DNA of 56,292 bases. It comes from Mycolicibacterium malmesburyense (lineage in GTDB: Bacteria > Actinomycetota > Actinomycetes > Mycobacteriales > Mycobacteriaceae). This document shows positions 53,890 through 56,292 of this stretch, piece after piece. Position 1 is the stretch's first letter. Each line of letters opens with the position of its first letter. A model generated the notes under the pieces. It saw only the letters and a program-made list of their open reading frames with translations, had not been told where the DNA came from and searched no databases. Made by a program: the position numbers and the translations under genes. The stretch covers positions 1-56,292 of the forward strand of contig NZ_CVTB01000256.1 in the NCBI RefSeq assembly GCF_001050015.1, in the 5' to 3' direction.

Positions 53890-55338
53890 GTCCGGCAGCT
53901 TGTCCGCGCTGACGGTGGTCTGCAATTCGACATACTCACTCAGCCCCTCGGCGCCGAATTCGCGTCCGATCCCGGACTGCTTGAACCCGCCGAAGGGCAT
54001 CGTCGTGTCGAGTGTGTACATGTTGATTCCGTAGGTGCCGGTTCGGATCTCGGCGGCCACCTCCAGCCCGCGCTCGACGTCGGCCGTCCAGACCGAGCCC
54101 GCCAGCCCGTAGTCGCTGTCGTTGGCGATGCGGATCGCGTCGCGTTCGTCGGAGTACTTCAGGACGGTCAGCACGGGACCGAAGATCTCCTCGCGGGCGA
54201 TGGGCATCTCGTTGGTCGCGTCGGTGAACAGCGTCGGTTGCACGTACCATCCCCGCTCATGCGGTGTGTCGGTGCCGCCCAACACCTTTCGTGCACCTTC
54301 GGCGACGCCGGCCTCGATGTACCCCCGCACCCGTTGCTGCTGGCGCTGTGCCACCAGCGGGCCGATGTCGGTGGCCTCGTCTGCCGGATCGCCCACCTCG
54401 AGGCTCGACATCATCGCGGCCAGCGCATCCACCACGTCGTCGTGGCGGCGTTCGCTGACAAGGATCCGCGTCTGCGCGACGCACGCCTGCCCGTTGTTCA
54501 TGAGGCTGGCCGTCTTCAGGTGGTTGACGGTGCGCTCGACGTCGGCGTCGTCGAGGATGATCGCCGCCGACTTGCCGCCCAGTTCGAGGCTGACCCGTTT
54601 GAGCTGTTCCCCGCACACGGCGGCGATGTGCCGCCCGGTGGCGGACGAACCGGTGAACGAGATCTTGTCCACGCCCGGGTGCCGCACCAGCCGCTCGCCG
54701 GCGTCGGAGCCGCCGGGCAGGATCGAGACGACGCCCTCGGGCAGGTCGATCTCCTCGAGCATCTCCGCCAGCCACATGGCATCGATGGGCGTCTCGGGGG
54801 CCGGCTTCACCACGACCGTGCAGCCAGCGAGGAGCGCGGGGATCATCTTCGGCATGATCAGGAACTGGGGGACGTTCCACGGCACGATGGCACCCACCAC
54901 GCCGACCGGAGCGCGCCGGATCTGCACGTCACCGAACAGGCCACGCCGCCGCTCGAGCCACGGGAAGTCCCGTGCGGTGGCCGCGTTCAGATGCATCTGG
55001 GCGAGCGCACCGGCCGCCTGGCCCAGTCGGCTGAAGCTGCGCGGTGAACCCATCTCCGCGGTGATGAGGTCGGCCATCTCATCGGTCTCGGCGGCGTAGA
55101 GGGCGGCCAGCTTCTCGACCTTCTCCAGGCGTTCCTCGACGCTCATTCGCGGCCACGGGCCGCCGTCGAACGCTTTTCGCGCGGCCTCGACCGCGCAGTC
55201 GACGTCCTCGGCGGCGGCCTCGGGTGTCTCGCCGATCTGCTCCTCGGTGTGCGGCGAGATGACCGCGATGCGTTGCCCGGTGGCCGGCGGTTCCCATCGG
55301 CCGCCGATGAAAAGCCGTTCGTACGTCAGCGATCTCAT
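53881..55338 (-). CDS. NAD(P)-dependent aldehyde dehydrogenase
   Basis: The 485-residue protein is a full-length ALDH. Asn155 lies in VPWNVP, the cofactor loop is FTGSSATG, and the general base Glu252 is in LELGGKSA. The nucleophile Cys286 is in NNGQAC, and PFGGFKQSGIGRE is near the end. It oxidises an aldehyde to the acid, which fits the step after the alcohol dehydrogenase at 39512. It runs toward the hot-dog gene and belongs to its own minus-strand unit. ATG 55338 start. Confidence 0.94.
   Translation of the reverse strand: MRSLTYERLFIGGRWEPPATGQRIAVISPHTEEQIGETPEAAAEDVDCAVEAARKAFDGGPWPRMSVEERLEKVEKLAALYAAETDEMADLITAEMGSPRSFSRLGQAAGALAQMHLNAATARDFPWLERRRGLFGDVQIRRAPVGVVGAIVPWNVPQFLIMPKMIPALLAGCTVVVKPAPETPIDAMWLAEMLEEIDLPEGVVSILPGGSDAGERLVRHPGVDKISFTGSSATGRHIAAVCGEQLKRVSLELGGKSAAIILDDADVERTVNHLKTASLMNNGQACVAQTRILVSERRHDDVVDALAAMMSSLEVGDPADEATDIGPLVAQRQQQRVRGYIEAGVAEGARKVLGGTDTPHERGWYVQPTLFTDATNEMPIAREEIFGPVLTVLKYSDERDAIRIANDSDYGLAGSVWTADVERGLEVAAEIRTGTYGINMYTLDTTMPFGGFKQSGIGREFGAEGLSEYVELQTTVSADKLPDLS

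Positions 55339-56292
<954 letters not shown>

Overview
The window is high-GC actinobacterial DNA and almost certainly comes from a rapidly growing Mycobacterium (Mycolicibacterium). The evidence is the conserved gene order matching M. tuberculosis Rv1691-Rv1713, the MmpL/MmpS, cutinase and antigen 85 families, and the 3' end of a 5S rRNA directly before the Rv1691 homologue. That rRNA placement fits the second rRNA operon (rrnB, after tyrS) of fast growers. No search was run; identifications come from reading motifs and recalled families.

Region 1 (1-20630) is conserved core: 5S rRNA end and terminator, a TPR-like protein, HAD phosphatase, small protein, tlyA, nadK, recN, a TetR/VOC divergent pair, steA, mctB/steB, pyrG, a Nudix hydrolase, xerD, an O-methyltransferase, a ParA-type ATPase, scpA, scpB, an RluB-type pseudouridine synthase, cmk, der, two TauE/SafE exporters and tRNA-Pro(GGG). 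Many genes overlap by 1-8 bases, so this is mainly a few translationally coupled operons.

Region 2 (20631-25090) is a worn accessory patch next to the tRNA. It holds a broken membrane-protein gene, a frameshifted integrase remnant, a two-gene cassette (unknown protein plus PD-(D/E)XK-like nuclease), a frameshifted LppA-type lipoprotein remnant, an intact PknH-sensor-like lipoprotein, an acidic-tailed protein and a small secreted protein.

Region 3 (25091-37190) is an envelope and lipid section: a flavin monooxygenase, an acyltransferase-3 membrane protein, two closely related MmpL transporters (one with MmpS and small secreted DUF732/DUF5078-type partners), a cutinase-like hydrolase and an Hsp70/actin-like-fold candidate with a proline-rich tail.

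Region 4 (37188-55338) is a dense catabolic cluster: three cytochromes P450, a zinc alcohol dehydrogenase, a small Rieske protein, two amidohydrolase-2 paralogues (one lacking metal ligands), an SDR, a GntR/FadR regulator, a tandem CaiB-type CoA-transferase, a KshA-like Rieske oxygenase, an acyl-CoA ligase, a SnoaL-like protein, two MaoC-like hot-dog proteins and an aldehyde dehydrogenase. Two divergent P450/Rieske promoters carry nearly the same 22-bp element, which ties the two halves into one regulon. The gene set suggests oxidation of a hydrophobic, probably cyclic, substrate, its activation to a CoA ester and beta-oxidation-like processing. I do not recognise the pathway. The window ends inside an antigen-85-like mycolyltransferase gene.
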